A stretch of 15,890 bases of DNA from an uncultured Gammaproteobacteria bacterium (GTDB taxonomy: Bacteria > Pseudomonadota > Gammaproteobacteria > Steroidobacterales > Woeseiaceae): contig CALKYK010000267.1 in assembly GCA_938003715.1 (NCBI GenBank), forward strand, positions 1 to 15,890, written 5' to 3'. The translations under genes and the position numbers were made by a program. The notes under the pieces were generated by a model. It was not told the origin of the DNA. It worked only from the letters and a program-made list of their open reading frames with translations, and did no database searches. This document shows, one piece after another, positions 1-7,385 of the stretch (within the stretch, counting starts at the first letter, position 1; each line of letters begins with the position of its first letter).

Positions 1-37
1 CAGCCGTGATGAACGCGACTTCCTTTGAGTCCACGTC

Positions 38-1288
38 GTGGTGCTTGCCGTCGTCTGGCCCTTGTTCGAGCGTCTGTCCGACTTACGTAGAAGGTCCTTC
101 AAGGCCTCGGTACAGGTCGTCGGGGCGACGATGCTAGTCGTATTTGCAGCCGTTTCGGTGCTTATATTCGTATTCAAGCTCGAGTACGCCAGCCGCGGCG
201 TTTTGGTCGGATTCTTTGCCGCCAACACCATCACCCTCATCCTGCTACGTTCATTTCTCGCATGGTGGTACCTGTCGCGAGGCAAGGAAAGCCGGGAAAA
301 TTTCCTGAAAATCCTGGTGGTCGGATCCGGACCCCGGGCGCACAAGCTCGCACATCACCTGCAGTCGTCTTCAGAATGGGGAATCGACGTAATCGGCTTT
401 CTCGACCCGAACCCTTCGGCCTACAACCGGCGCAAGAGCGACAACGTATTGGGCAACATCGACGAGATTCCGAATGTGTTGCAGTCCAACGTCGTCGACG
501 AGGTCGTCATCGCGGTGCCGCGGACCCTTCTCGGTGACCTCCAGGCAATCGTCGACGCTTGCCAGGAAGAAGGCGTCAAGCTGAGATTCATGGCGGACTT
601 GTACGATTTCGAGTCTGCACGCACGCGACTGACAATGGTCGACCAGATTCCGTTATTGAGCTTCGAACCCGTCGCCCGCAACGAGGGGTTGCTGCTCGTG
701 AAACGGTTTTTCGACCTGGTCGTCGTGCTCGCCGCCGTCCCGGTCCTTGCCGTGATTTTTGCCCTGGTTGTGGTCGCAATTCGACTGGATTCCCGCGGCC
801 CTGCAATTTTCGTCCAGGAGCGCATCGGCCTGCACAAACGCCGATTCAAAATGTACAAATTCCGCAGCATGGTCTCCGATGCCGAGTCGAGGCTGAAGGA
901 AGTCGAGCATCTTAATGAGGCGAGCGGACCTAATTTCAAGATTGCGCAAGACCCACGAGTAACGCGAGTTGGCGCGTTTCTGCGCCGAACGAGCATCGAT
1001 GAGTTGCCGCAACTGATCAATGTCCTGAAAGGCGACATGAGCCTTGTCGGTCCAAGGCCGATGTCCATTCGTGATGTCGAGCTTTTCGATAAGGGGATTC
1101 AGCGCAAGCGCTTCAGTGTCCGGCCGGGCATTACCTGCCTCTGGCAGATCGAGGGCAGAAGCAATCTGAGCTTCGACGACTGGCTGGCATTGGACCTCAA
1201 ATACATTCGCGAATGGTCTTTCGCGCTGGATCTGAAGATTCTGTTCAAGACGATACCGACAGTATTGTCCGGGAAGGGCGCGGTTTGA
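38..1288 (+). CDS. Polyprenyl-phosphate sugar-1-phosphate transferase (WcaJ/WbaP-like), N-terminally short
   Basis: Inner-membrane enzyme that starts repeat-unit synthesis by moving a sugar-1-phosphate from a nucleotide sugar to undecaprenyl phosphate. Seen: two hydrophobic segments near residues 27-47 and 53-78, a Rossmann-like region from about 90 to 190 with a glycine loop VVGSGP (94-99), then the bacterial sugar transferase domain from about 220 to the end. That domain shows a KRFFDL entry helix, RIG, KFRSM (274-278), the catalytic-type Asp-Glu pair D321/E322, LVGPRP (337-341) and RPGIT (362-366). At 416 residues it is about 50 short of the usual family length, because the frame is closed by a TGA at 26-28. 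The GTG at 38 is the first available start and has no clear Shine-Dalgarno. The catalytic domain is complete, so activity is possible, but the first membrane segments are missing. The sugar specificity cannot be read from the sequence. Confidence 0.88.
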   Translation: MVLAVVWPLFERLSDLRRRSFKASVQVVGATMLVVFAAVSVLIFVFKLEYASRGVLVGFFAANTITLILLRSFLAWWYLSRGKESRENFLKILVVGSGPRAHKLAHHLQSSSEWGIDVIGFLDPNPSAYNRRKSDNVLGNIDEIPNVLQSNVVDEVVIAVPRTLLGDLQAIVDACQEEGVKLRFMADLYDFESARTRLTMVDQIPLLSFEPVARNEGLLLVKRFFDLVVVLAAVPVLAVIFALVVVAIRLDSRGPAIFVQERIGLHKRRFKMYKFRSMVSDAESRLKEVEHLNEASGPNFKIAQDPRVTRVGAFLRRTSIDELPQLINVLKGDMSLVGPRPMSIRDVELFDKGIQRKRFSVRPGITCLWQIEGRSNLSFDDWLALDLKYIREWSFALDLKILFKTIPTVLSGKGAV

Positions 1289-1290
1289 TC

Positions 1291-1509
1291 GTGGACAGAG
1301 AAAATTGCGAAGAAATCGCCAACGTCGGAGAGGCAAAACACACGGACCATGTCAGACTCTTCGGCATTCCGATACGGCCGGTCACGATGTCGGAGGCCGT
1401 GCAGGAAATTGATACCGCGATCGTAACCAGGCGAAACGTGCAAATCGGCGTGGTAAATGCCGCCAAAATCGTGCACCTGCACCGGGACCCCGGGCTCCGG
1501 GAGTCGTGA
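1291..1509 (+). pseudogene. 5' fragment of a WecG/TagA/CpsF family glycosyltransferase
   Basis: First 72 residues of a WecG/TagA/CpsF-type glycosyltransferase, ending at an in-frame TGA (1507-1509). Seen: the family's N-terminal pattern of a GIPI strand, then a helix, then VVNAAKIVHLHRDPGLRES, which matches the usual 'NAxK...RRDPxLREAL' stretch that contacts the acceptor lipid sugar. The GTG at 1291 sits two bases after the stop of the upstream transferase. A TTG at 1285 in the same frame would overlap that stop. This fragment and the ORF at 1510 are in the same frame and join without loss into a 266-codon protein, the normal size for the family, so a single codon has become a stop or has been misread. 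Confidence 0.75.
1499..1503 (+). promoter_or_regulatory. Shine-Dalgarno GGGAG before the ATG at 1510
   Basis: GGGAG lies six bases before an ATG that directly follows the interrupting TGA (TGAATG). It could allow re-initiation, so the downstream part of the split glycosyltransferase may still be made as a separate polypeptide. It may equally be chance, since the bases are also codons of the upstream fragment. Confidence 0.4.
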
Positions 1510-2094
1510 ATGAACTCGGACGTAAGATACGCCGATGGCATGGCTGTCGTGTGGGCTAGCCGGCTGCTGGGTAAATCATTACCCGAACGCGTAGCCGGAA
1601 TCGATCTCATGCATTCGCTGATGCGATTGGCGCATCGAAAACGATACCGGGTCTTTTGTCTTGGGGCGAAGCAGCCGATTGTCGAAGAGGTGGTCAGGGT
1701 GTTTCAGCGTGAATATCCGGAAGCGGAGGTTGTCGGCGCTCGCAACGGATATTTCACTGAGAATGAAGAACAATCAGTCGCAGAGGAAGTTCGCGAAGCC
1801 GGGGCGGACATTCTCTTTGTCGCAATTACCTCACCGAAGAAAGAGCGCTTTATGGCTCGCTGGGGCGAACACATGGGCGTGCCGATCGTCCACGGTGTGG
1901 GTGGCTCGTTTGACGTTGTAGCGGGACTCGTCAAACGTGCGCCAACCAGCTGGCAAAAAAACGGATTCGAGTGGTTGTACAGAGTCCTGCAGGAGCCAAG
2001 GAGATTGATCCGGCGTTACCTGGTAACCAACAGCATGTTCCTATGGCTGGTTCTTCGGGAAAAGTTCCAGCCGCGGCGCCTGCCGTCTCGATAA
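1510..2094 (+). CDS. WecG/TagA/CpsF family glycosyltransferase, C-terminal part
   Basis: Main body of a GT26-type glycosyltransferase that would add the second sugar to the lipid-linked primer. Seen: YADG at residues 7-10, whose Asp matches the catalytic-base position known in TagA; a Rossmann-like middle (RVFCLGAK; GADILFVAITSPKKE); GVGGSFDVVAG near 129-139; and the C-terminal RAP..W...GFEWLYR..EPRRL.RRY signature that contacts membrane and substrate. Length is 194 residues against about 240-270 for the family, because the first strand-helix unit with the NAAK motif lies before the TGA at 1507. On its own this piece lacks half of the acceptor site. It could work only if the two fragments associate or the stop is a sequencing error. 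It ends 15 bases before the polymerase-like gene. Confidence 0.8.
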   Translation: MNSDVRYADGMAVVWASRLLGKSLPERVAGIDLMHSLMRLAHRKRYRVFCLGAKQPIVEEVVRVFQREYPEAEVVGARNGYFTENEEQSVAEEVREAGADILFVAITSPKKERFMARWGEHMGVPIVHGVGGSFDVVAGLVKRAPTSWQKNGFEWLYRVLQEPRRLIRRYLVTNSMFLWLVLREKFQPRRLPSR

Positions 2095-2109
2095 AACGCA
2101 GAAAACGCA

Positions 2110-3582
2110 ATGATTCGTGTCACGCTGGTTTGGCTGTTCGTCATCACGCTGTCAGCGTACGCGTGGCGCGACTGGTACAAGTCACTGTGCGGCCTGATTC
2201 TGCTGATGGCCGTCGTTCAGCATCCGGACTTTCCGAATTCCGCTCTCGGCGTGCACGGGCTCAACCCCTGGAACATCCTGTTGCTCAACGTAGTCCTGGC
2301 CTGGATGGCAGCGCGTGGTCGAGAAGGCCTCAAGTGGGACCTGCCACCGAAGCTGATGGCATACGTTGGTGTTTTCTTCTTCATCATCATCATTGCCTAT
2401 TTGCGGATGGTGCGCGATCTCGATTCGATCAATGCGTTTGCGGAGATGAGAAACGAGCCGGTGCACGGACACCTGTGGATGTTCAGCGAGTACATCATCA
2501 ATTGCTTCAAATGGGTGATTCCCGGCATCCTGCTCTACGATGGTTGCAGAGACGACAAGCGATTCAGATTGGCTGCGTACACCCTGGTCGGATTGTTCTT
2601 CCTTTATGCGCTGCAGGTCGTCCGGTGGATGCCGCTCTCGATGCTGACAGGCGCGGACAGCCTGAGCGAGCGAGCGCTGAAAATCATTGAGAATGAAATC
2701 GGATTTCACCGGGTAAACATGGCGATGCTGCTCGCAGGTGGCGCATGGGCGATGTATACCGTGCGCGAACTACCGAGAAACGTGGCCGGTCGCTTTCTCC
2801 TCGTGCTCTTGAGCGGTTTTACGGTCATTGCAATGGTGCTGACCGGTGGCAGGATGGGAATAGTAACCTGGGTCGTGCTCGGCGCGGCATTCGCATTCTG
2901 GCGATGGCGAAGGTTACTGGTCATCGGACCGGTACTACTGTTGATCGTACTCGCGGTCGTTCCGGCGGCACGGGATCGTCTGATGCAGGGTTTCGGTGGT
3001 GGTGAAATCGCCACCAATTCCGCGGGCGAGGAGACTCTGTATGTGGATGAAGGCGAACCGCATTGGTATACGGTTACGTCGGGTCGCTCGCTGGCATGGC
3101 CACGCGTCATCGAAAAAATTTCCGAAAGGCCGCTTGCCGGATACGGCCGGAAAGCGATGCAGAATACCGGTCTCGCCGCGGAGTTGGCAATTCAATACAA
3201 TGAAACGTTTCCCCATCCGCACAATGCCTATCTTCAATGGATGTTCGACAATGGAATTCCGGCGATGATACCCGTGTTGATACTGTTCTATATCATCATC
3301 AAGCAGTCCAAGGAATTGTTTCTGGATGGGCGTGACACGACATACGTTGCAGCCGGAGGCTTATGCCTTTCGCTGGTTCTGGCGTTCCTTTTTGCGGGCA
3401 TAGGCAGTCAGAGCTTTTATCCAAGAGAAGGAGCTGTTGGAATGTGGTGCGCGATCGGTTTGATGTGGCGAGTTGCCTATCAGCGTGCGGCCCTGCTGAA
3501 TCCCGCCAAGGCCCCGTCGCGCCGGAATGTCGTCTCGCGAATTCCCCGTCGGATTGAACCGAAAATTCCGCGTACTACCTGA
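2110..3582 (+). CDS. O-antigen ligase/Wzy-like polysaccharide polymerase, polytopic membrane protein
   Basis: Predicted inner-membrane protein of 490 residues with about ten hydrophobic segments, for example near 5-20, 25-37, 53-67, 82-99, 135-143, 155-172, 203-215, 228-245, 251-284, 383-397 and 412-431. The Wzy_C type signature is visible: TGGRMG (245-250), a large soluble loop from about 287 to 375 containing SGRSLAWP (Arg 326) and FPHPHNAYLQ (367-376), then more membrane segments. In this superfamily the loop Arg and His residues serve glycan polymerisation or ligation on the periplasmic face. Ligase, polymerase and protein O-glycosylation ligase cannot be told apart by motif alone. Its place between initiation enzymes and flippase favours Wzy polymerase. 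The C-terminus is a basic tail, cytoplasmic by the positive-inside rule. Its stop overlaps the next start (TGATG). Confidence 0.82.
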   Translation: MIRVTLVWLFVITLSAYAWRDWYKSLCGLILLMAVVQHPDFPNSALGVHGLNPWNILLLNVVLAWMAARGREGLKWDLPPKLMAYVGVFFFIIIIAYLRMVRDLDSINAFAEMRNEPVHGHLWMFSEYIINCFKWVIPGILLYDGCRDDKRFRLAAYTLVGLFFLYALQVVRWMPLSMLTGADSLSERALKIIENEIGFHRVNMAMLLAGGAWAMYTVRELPRNVAGRFLLVLLSGFTVIAMVLTGGRMGIVTWVVLGAAFAFWRWRRLLVIGPVLLLIVLAVVPAARDRLMQGFGGGEIATNSAGEETLYVDEGEPHWYTVTSGRSLAWPRVIEKISERPLAGYGRKAMQNTGLAAELAIQYNETFPHPHNAYLQWMFDNGIPAMIPVLILFYIIIKQSKELFLDGRDTTYVAAGGLCLSLVLAFLFAGIGSQSFYPREGAVGMWCAIGLMWRVAYQRAALLNPAKAPSRRNVVSRIPRRIEPKIPRTT

Positions 3583-4574
3583 TGGTGATGTTGTCAGAAA
3601 ATCGTCCGCTGGTCGCATATATCAGCGCTGCCAGCCACTCCGGTTCCACACTGCTCGCCATGCTGCTCAATGCACACGACGACGTTTGCACCGTGGGTGA
3701 ACTGAAACTGGGAAACCTGGGGAACGCTTCCGTATACCGGTGCTCCTGCCGTTCGCTGATTAACGATTGTACGTTTTGGAATTCCGTTGCCGACCGGATG
3801 AATCGCCACGGAGGTTCATTCGCAATTTGCGACTCCGGCACCGACTTGAATGCGGTACAAAGTCGATATGCTCGCGCGCTATTGAAGCCTCTTTGTCGTT
3901 CACCGGCTGGCGAACTTGTTCGCGACGGGTTGCTTGCACTGTCTCCCGCCTGGCGAAAATATCTGCCCGCCTGGGAGAGACGAAACAAGGACCTGGTCGA
4001 GGCCGTGGCTTCGGTATCCGGTGCGCGCGTCATCGTCGATTCGTCCAAGACGGGACTTCGGCTGAAATACCTGAGCCGGATTCCGGACCTTCAAGTCAAA
4101 GTGATTCGACTGGTACGCGACGGGAGTGCCGTCGCATTGACCTATATGGATGCGGACAATTTTGCCGATGCGCGCCATCCCAGCCTGAGAGGCGGCGGCA
4201 GTGGCAAGAGGGTCACCAAGAAACTCGACATGCGGCGGTCCGCCGAGGAGTGGCGGCGCAGCAACGAGGAGGCGGAGAATGTCACCGGCATCGTTGGATC
4301 TGAAAACGTCATCCAGGTCCACTATGAAAGCCTTTGTTCGGATCCCGGCCGCACATTAAATGAAATTGCGGCGTTTCTCGGCCTCGAGACCGGCCCGGAC
4401 TTTTCGAGATTTCGAGATTTCGAGCATCATGTGGTCGGCAATGGAATGCGGCTCGACGATTCGAACGAGATAGTGCTTGACGAACGTTGGCGTAACGTCC
4501 TGCAAAGCGATGACCTGGATACGTTCGGCCGCGTTGCGGGCGACCTGAATGCTCTGTACGGATACAGCGCATAA
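3582..4574 (+). CDS. PAPS-dependent sulfotransferase family protein
   Basis: Cytosolic-type sulfotransferase of 330 residues, predicted to transfer sulfate from PAPS to a sugar hydroxyl or amine of the repeat unit. Seen: a 5'-phosphosulfate loop SASHSGSTLLAMLL near 15-29; a Cys-rich insert (C54, C56, C63 with FW) common in bacterial members; VDSSK at 152-156; the 3'-phosphate-binding strand-helix KVIRLVRDGSAVA at 173-185; HYESLCSDP near 247-255; and a C-terminal HHVVGNGMR (282-290), matching the HxxGNxxR motif of the family. The start ATG overlaps the stop of the polymerase-like gene by one base, so translation is probably coupled; an ATG two codons later is an alternative. No signal peptide or membrane segment is visible, so sulfation would precede export. 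Confidence 0.87.
   Translation: MVMLSENRPLVAYISAASHSGSTLLAMLLNAHDDVCTVGELKLGNLGNASVYRCSCRSLINDCTFWNSVADRMNRHGGSFAICDSGTDLNAVQSRYARALLKPLCRSPAGELVRDGLLALSPAWRKYLPAWERRNKDLVEAVASVSGARVIVDSSKTGLRLKYLSRIPDLQVKVIRLVRDGSAVALTYMDADNFADARHPSLRGGGSGKRVTKKLDMRRSAEEWRRSNEEAENVTGIVGSENVIQVHYESLCSDPGRTLNEIAAFLGLETGPDFSRFRDFEHHVVGNGMRLDDSNEIVLDERWRNVLQSDDLDTFGRVAGDLNALYGYSA
4401..4424 (+). repeat. Three tandem copies of an 8-bp unit inside the sulfotransferase gene
   Basis: The unit ATTTCGAG occurs twice in a row after a near copy (TTTTCGAG). The unit length is not a multiple of three, so gain or loss of a copy would shift the frame before the C-terminal HxxGN motif. Three copies is too few to claim phase variation. 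Confidence 0.6.
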
Positions 4575-4615
4575 CTAACGCGGGACCGTCATGGGTCTCG
4601 CCATCCGGCAATAAT

Positions 4616-4620
4616 GGAGG
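4616..4620 (+). promoter_or_regulatory. Shine-Dalgarno GGAGG for the flippase gene
   Basis: A strong GGAGG lies eight bases before the GTG at 4629 and decides this start over the in-frame ATG at residue 12. It is the clearest ribosome-binding site in the plus-strand cluster and follows the widest gap (54 bases) inside it, so this gene is translated independently of the sulfotransferase. Confidence 0.7.
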
Positions 4621-4628
4621 CTTGCTGA

Positions 4629-6146
4629 GTGTCGGACCAGGATCGTACCGGACGAGCACAAATGAGAAAAAACGTACTGGCGAGTTGGGCCAGCTACGTC
4701 GTTTTCATTGTGTTCGGGTTCGTCATGCCGAGGGCGATCGATGAATCGATTGGCCAGGTTGCACTCGGCGTGTGGGACTTTGCATGGTCGGTCGTGCATT
4801 ACCTGAGCCTGTCCATGATCGGTATCGGTTCGTCGGTCAACCGATACGTAGCCCGGTATCGCGCAAAGAACGATACGATTTCCCTGTCCCGATCGGTTTC
4901 ATCGGTGAATGCAATACAAATCGCGATCGCGATCTTCGTTTTGCTGGGCGCATACGTTTTGTCAATCGTGATTCCGGGAGCGATGTCCGATCGACTCGGT
5001 CAGCAGGGTGACGAGACCGGCGCATTGATCCTGATTCTGGGGGCCAGTCTGGCGGTCCAGATGGCATTTGATGTCTTTCGCGGAATCCTGACCGGTTGTC
5101 ATCGATGGCTCGTATACAACGTCCTCAACGCCGGCGGATATGCGGTGGCAGCGAGCGGCATGCTTGTGGTCCTAATGCTGGGCCACGGGCTTGTGGGAAT
5201 GGCGACTGTCTACCTCGTTGCGACCATAGGAACAGAGCTGTTGCGCGCATCGCTGAGTCGTCGAGTTTGCCCGGAAGCGGAGTTTTCGACCAGGCACGTA
5301 AACTTCGAGGACATGAAGAAGATGGTCAAATTCGGGGCGAAAACCATCCTCATCGGCCTGCCGAGAATGATTACGCTGTACACCGTGAACATATTCGTAG
5401 TTGCAAACCTGGGCGCAGCCATGCTCGCGGTACTGGCGCGGCCGGTCGCCCTTGTGGGGCATATCATGTCCCTGATCGAAAAATTTGCGAATGTCCTGAC
5501 TCCGACAGCAGGTTCGCTACAGAGCATGGGACAATCGGAGGAATTGCGTGAGTTTTCGATATCGGTGATGCGGATTGGCTGGATTTTTGCAGCAGTTCCG
5601 TTGATCTTCCTCGCGATTCTCGGTGACAAGATCGTTCATTTGTGGATGGGCAACGGCTACGCGAACCCGACGATTACAGTAATCCTAGCCTGCGGCAGCA
5701 TATTCTCGATGGCTCAGTTTGCACTTCTCAAGATCATGGTCGGGCTCGATGAACATGGACGCATCGCACGTCAATGTCTTATCAATTCGATATCCGCCCT
5801 CACGATTGGCACGCTGATTCTGCAGTTTTATGACTGGAGCCTGGTTGCCGCTGCCATGATGGTCATTATCCCGTCAATAGTCGGCCCAGGGATCGTCGTC
5901 CCGTACCTGGGTTGCCAGGTGCTCGGGATCGGCCCGCGCGAATATTTCTCGAAGGTGCTGAAGGATCCGGTTGTTGTCATCCTGGTCGCAGCGCCGGCGC
6001 TCTTAATGGTGCGGTTGGTGGGACCCGACTCCGCTGCCCTGATGCTCGTATTCGGATTCGTGACTCATGCGGTTGTCGTGTCGATTATCCTGCATCGCGA
6101 CCTGCAGTCGACATTCAAATCCTTTTCCAGGGGCAAACCGGCCTAG
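4629..6146 (+). CDS. Wzx-like polysaccharide flippase (MOP/MATE superfamily)
   Basis: Polytopic membrane protein of 505 residues, predicted to move the lipid-linked repeat unit from the cytoplasmic to the periplasmic face. Seen: a cytoplasmic N-terminus followed by the usual first helix ending in a VMP turn (20-34), then paired hydrophobic segments along the whole length (about 12-14 helices), with charged short loops and a basic C-terminus (FSRGKPA). The pattern RNVLASW...FVMP...GVWDF is typical of RfbX/Wzx and related exporters, whose sequence is otherwise poorly conserved. Length is at the upper end of the 420-500 residue family range. GTG start chosen because of the GGAGG eight bases upstream. 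Substrate cannot be read from sequence; context implies the sulfated unit made by the neighbours. Confidence 0.85.
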   Translation: MSDQDRTGRAQMRKNVLASWASYVVFIVFGFVMPRAIDESIGQVALGVWDFAWSVVHYLSLSMIGIGSSVNRYVARYRAKNDTISLSRSVSSVNAIQIAIAIFVLLGAYVLSIVIPGAMSDRLGQQGDETGALILILGASLAVQMAFDVFRGILTGCHRWLVYNVLNAGGYAVAASGMLVVLMLGHGLVGMATVYLVATIGTELLRASLSRRVCPEAEFSTRHVNFEDMKKMVKFGAKTILIGLPRMITLYTVNIFVVANLGAAMLAVLARPVALVGHIMSLIEKFANVLTPTAGSLQSMGQSEELREFSISVMRIGWIFAAVPLIFLAILGDKIVHLWMGNGYANPTITVILACGSIFSMAQFALLKIMVGLDEHGRIARQCLINSISALTIGTLILQFYDWSLVAAAMMVIIPSIVGPGIVVPYLGCQVLGIGPREYFSKVLKDPVVVILVAAPALLMVRLVGPDSAALMLVFGFVTHAVVVSIILHRDLQSTFKSFSRGKPA

Positions 6147-6169
6147 GTGGTCCGTTCATTGACGCAGTT

Positions 6170-7369
6170 ATGGTTCGATTAGGCACTATCCCGTTTCCGT
6201 TCAGGTCCATGCTTGCGATTTGCAGCGACCTCGACGAAACGAAGGATCTCGAGACCTACATCGAGACGTCACGATTCCTGAACGGATCGGACCAAACCGG
6301 GTTCGGCAAGGGCCTGCAACTGGAAACTGGAAATACGATCTACTTCGACATGCCGGACAACCAGTTCTCGTATAACAATACGACGCCGGATGGGCAGGGT
6401 CTGGTGCAAAAACTGATTCGCTCCGGCCACGTCGATTGCCTGCATTCGTACGGAGACAGGGTTACGACTCGCGACGAAGTCAAGGCCTGCCTGGCGGAGC
6501 TAGAGCGGAAAAACTGCCGATTGAAAGTCTGGATCGATCACGCAATCGCACCGAGCAATTTCGGAGCCGACATCATGGCGGGGCAGGGCGACGACCCGGC
6601 AAGCGACGTTTATCACGCGGACCTGACGTTGGCTCACGGAATTCGCTTCGTTTCGAGGGGGCGGGTCACGAGTGTCGTCGGCCAGGATGCCGGGTTTTCC
6701 CTGGCGGGATTGTTCGAGCCGAGATTGTTTCGCCAATCAATGGCGACTTTGACCAAGGAGGGGCTCAAGCACGTCCTGGCAAGGATGGGATCTGAAAAGT
6801 ACGCGATGCACGGTACCAATCAGCTGCTCAAACCGGTTAACCTGAGAGACGGTCAGGACGTAATGGAATTTATTCGCTGCAATCCGCATCCGTGTGGTGT
6901 GTCTGTCGGAGACAACGCCCGCGGCCTTGCAGAAGCATTGACGTCGAAGTTTTTCGACACGCTGGTTTCAAGGCGCGGCAAGTCGATTGTGTACACGCAC
7001 CTCGGGAAGAAGATTGACTCGACGAAAGGATTCGACGACGGGGCAAGAAATGCCCTGAAAGGTCTTCGCGACCGCCATTCGAAGAGAGATATTCTCGTGA
7101 CGACCACGCGGCGGCTGCTGGGCTTCACGGAAGTGTGCATGCTGCTCAAATGGAGCGTCGACAGGTCGATGGGAGACATTGAAATCGAAATAGACGATAG
7201 CGTGTCACGAGATGGTTTGCAGGGCATCAACTTTATCGCGCCGGCCGATGCCAATGTTTCAATCAGGATCGGTGGCGAACGAGTCGAAACCGAATCGGCT
7301 GCCAGGCCCGGTATGCCCGACGTCATGACGCACGGCATTCCATGGCGGCGGCTGCCGTATCCTCTTTGA
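6170..7369 (+). CDS. Unrecognised protein with deacetylase-like Asp/His motifs
   Basis: I do not recognise this 399-residue family. Visible motifs spread over the chain look like the metal and catalytic sites of a polysaccharide-deacetylase-type beta/alpha barrel: AICSDLDET (16-24), LHSYGD (91-96), VWIDHA (120-125) and VYTHLG (274-279), with hydrophobic strands before each. The classical NodB signatures TFDDG and HSxxH are absent, so it would be a distant relative or a different fold. No signal peptide is visible. The last 60 residues are strand-rich and may form a small beta domain. The ATG at 6170 was chosen because it follows the flippase stop by 23 bases; the same frame stays open into the flippase gene to 5912, but that would be a large overlap. 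Placed beside a clear deacetylase, it may modify the same glycan. Function is inference only. Confidence 0.6.
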   Translation: MVRLGTIPFPFRSMLAICSDLDETKDLETYIETSRFLNGSDQTGFGKGLQLETGNTIYFDMPDNQFSYNNTTPDGQGLVQKLIRSGHVDCLHSYGDRVTTRDEVKACLAELERKNCRLKVWIDHAIAPSNFGADIMAGQGDDPASDVYHADLTLAHGIRFVSRGRVTSVVGQDAGFSLAGLFEPRLFRQSMATLTKEGLKHVLARMGSEKYAMHGTNQLLKPVNLRDGQDVMEFIRCNPHPCGVSVGDNARGLAEALTSKFFDTLVSRRGKSIVYTHLGKKIDSTKGFDDGARNALKGLRDRHSKRDILVTTTRRLLGFTEVCMLLKWSVDRSMGDIEIEIDDSVSRDGLQGINFIAPADANVSIRIGGERVETESAARPGMPDVMTHGIPWRRLPYPL

Positions 7370-7385
7370 GCGACGAGCACAGACG

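Noticed and set aside
653..1336. Minus-strand ORF of 227 codons opposite the sugar transferase
   Set aside because: It lies antisense to a clear conserved gene and its composition shows no domain pattern; a consequence of the GC-rich codon bias.
1504..1512. Selenocysteine or recoded UGA inside the WecG/TagA/CpsF gene
   Set aside because: The family has no Cys at this position, no SECIS-like hairpin is evident just downstream, and TGA ends several other genes in the window.
5912..6169. Extended N-terminus of the 399-residue protein overlapping the flippase gene
   Set aside because: The extra residues are Arg/Gly-rich, look like an out-of-frame reading of the flippase gene, and would need an overlap of over 230 bases.
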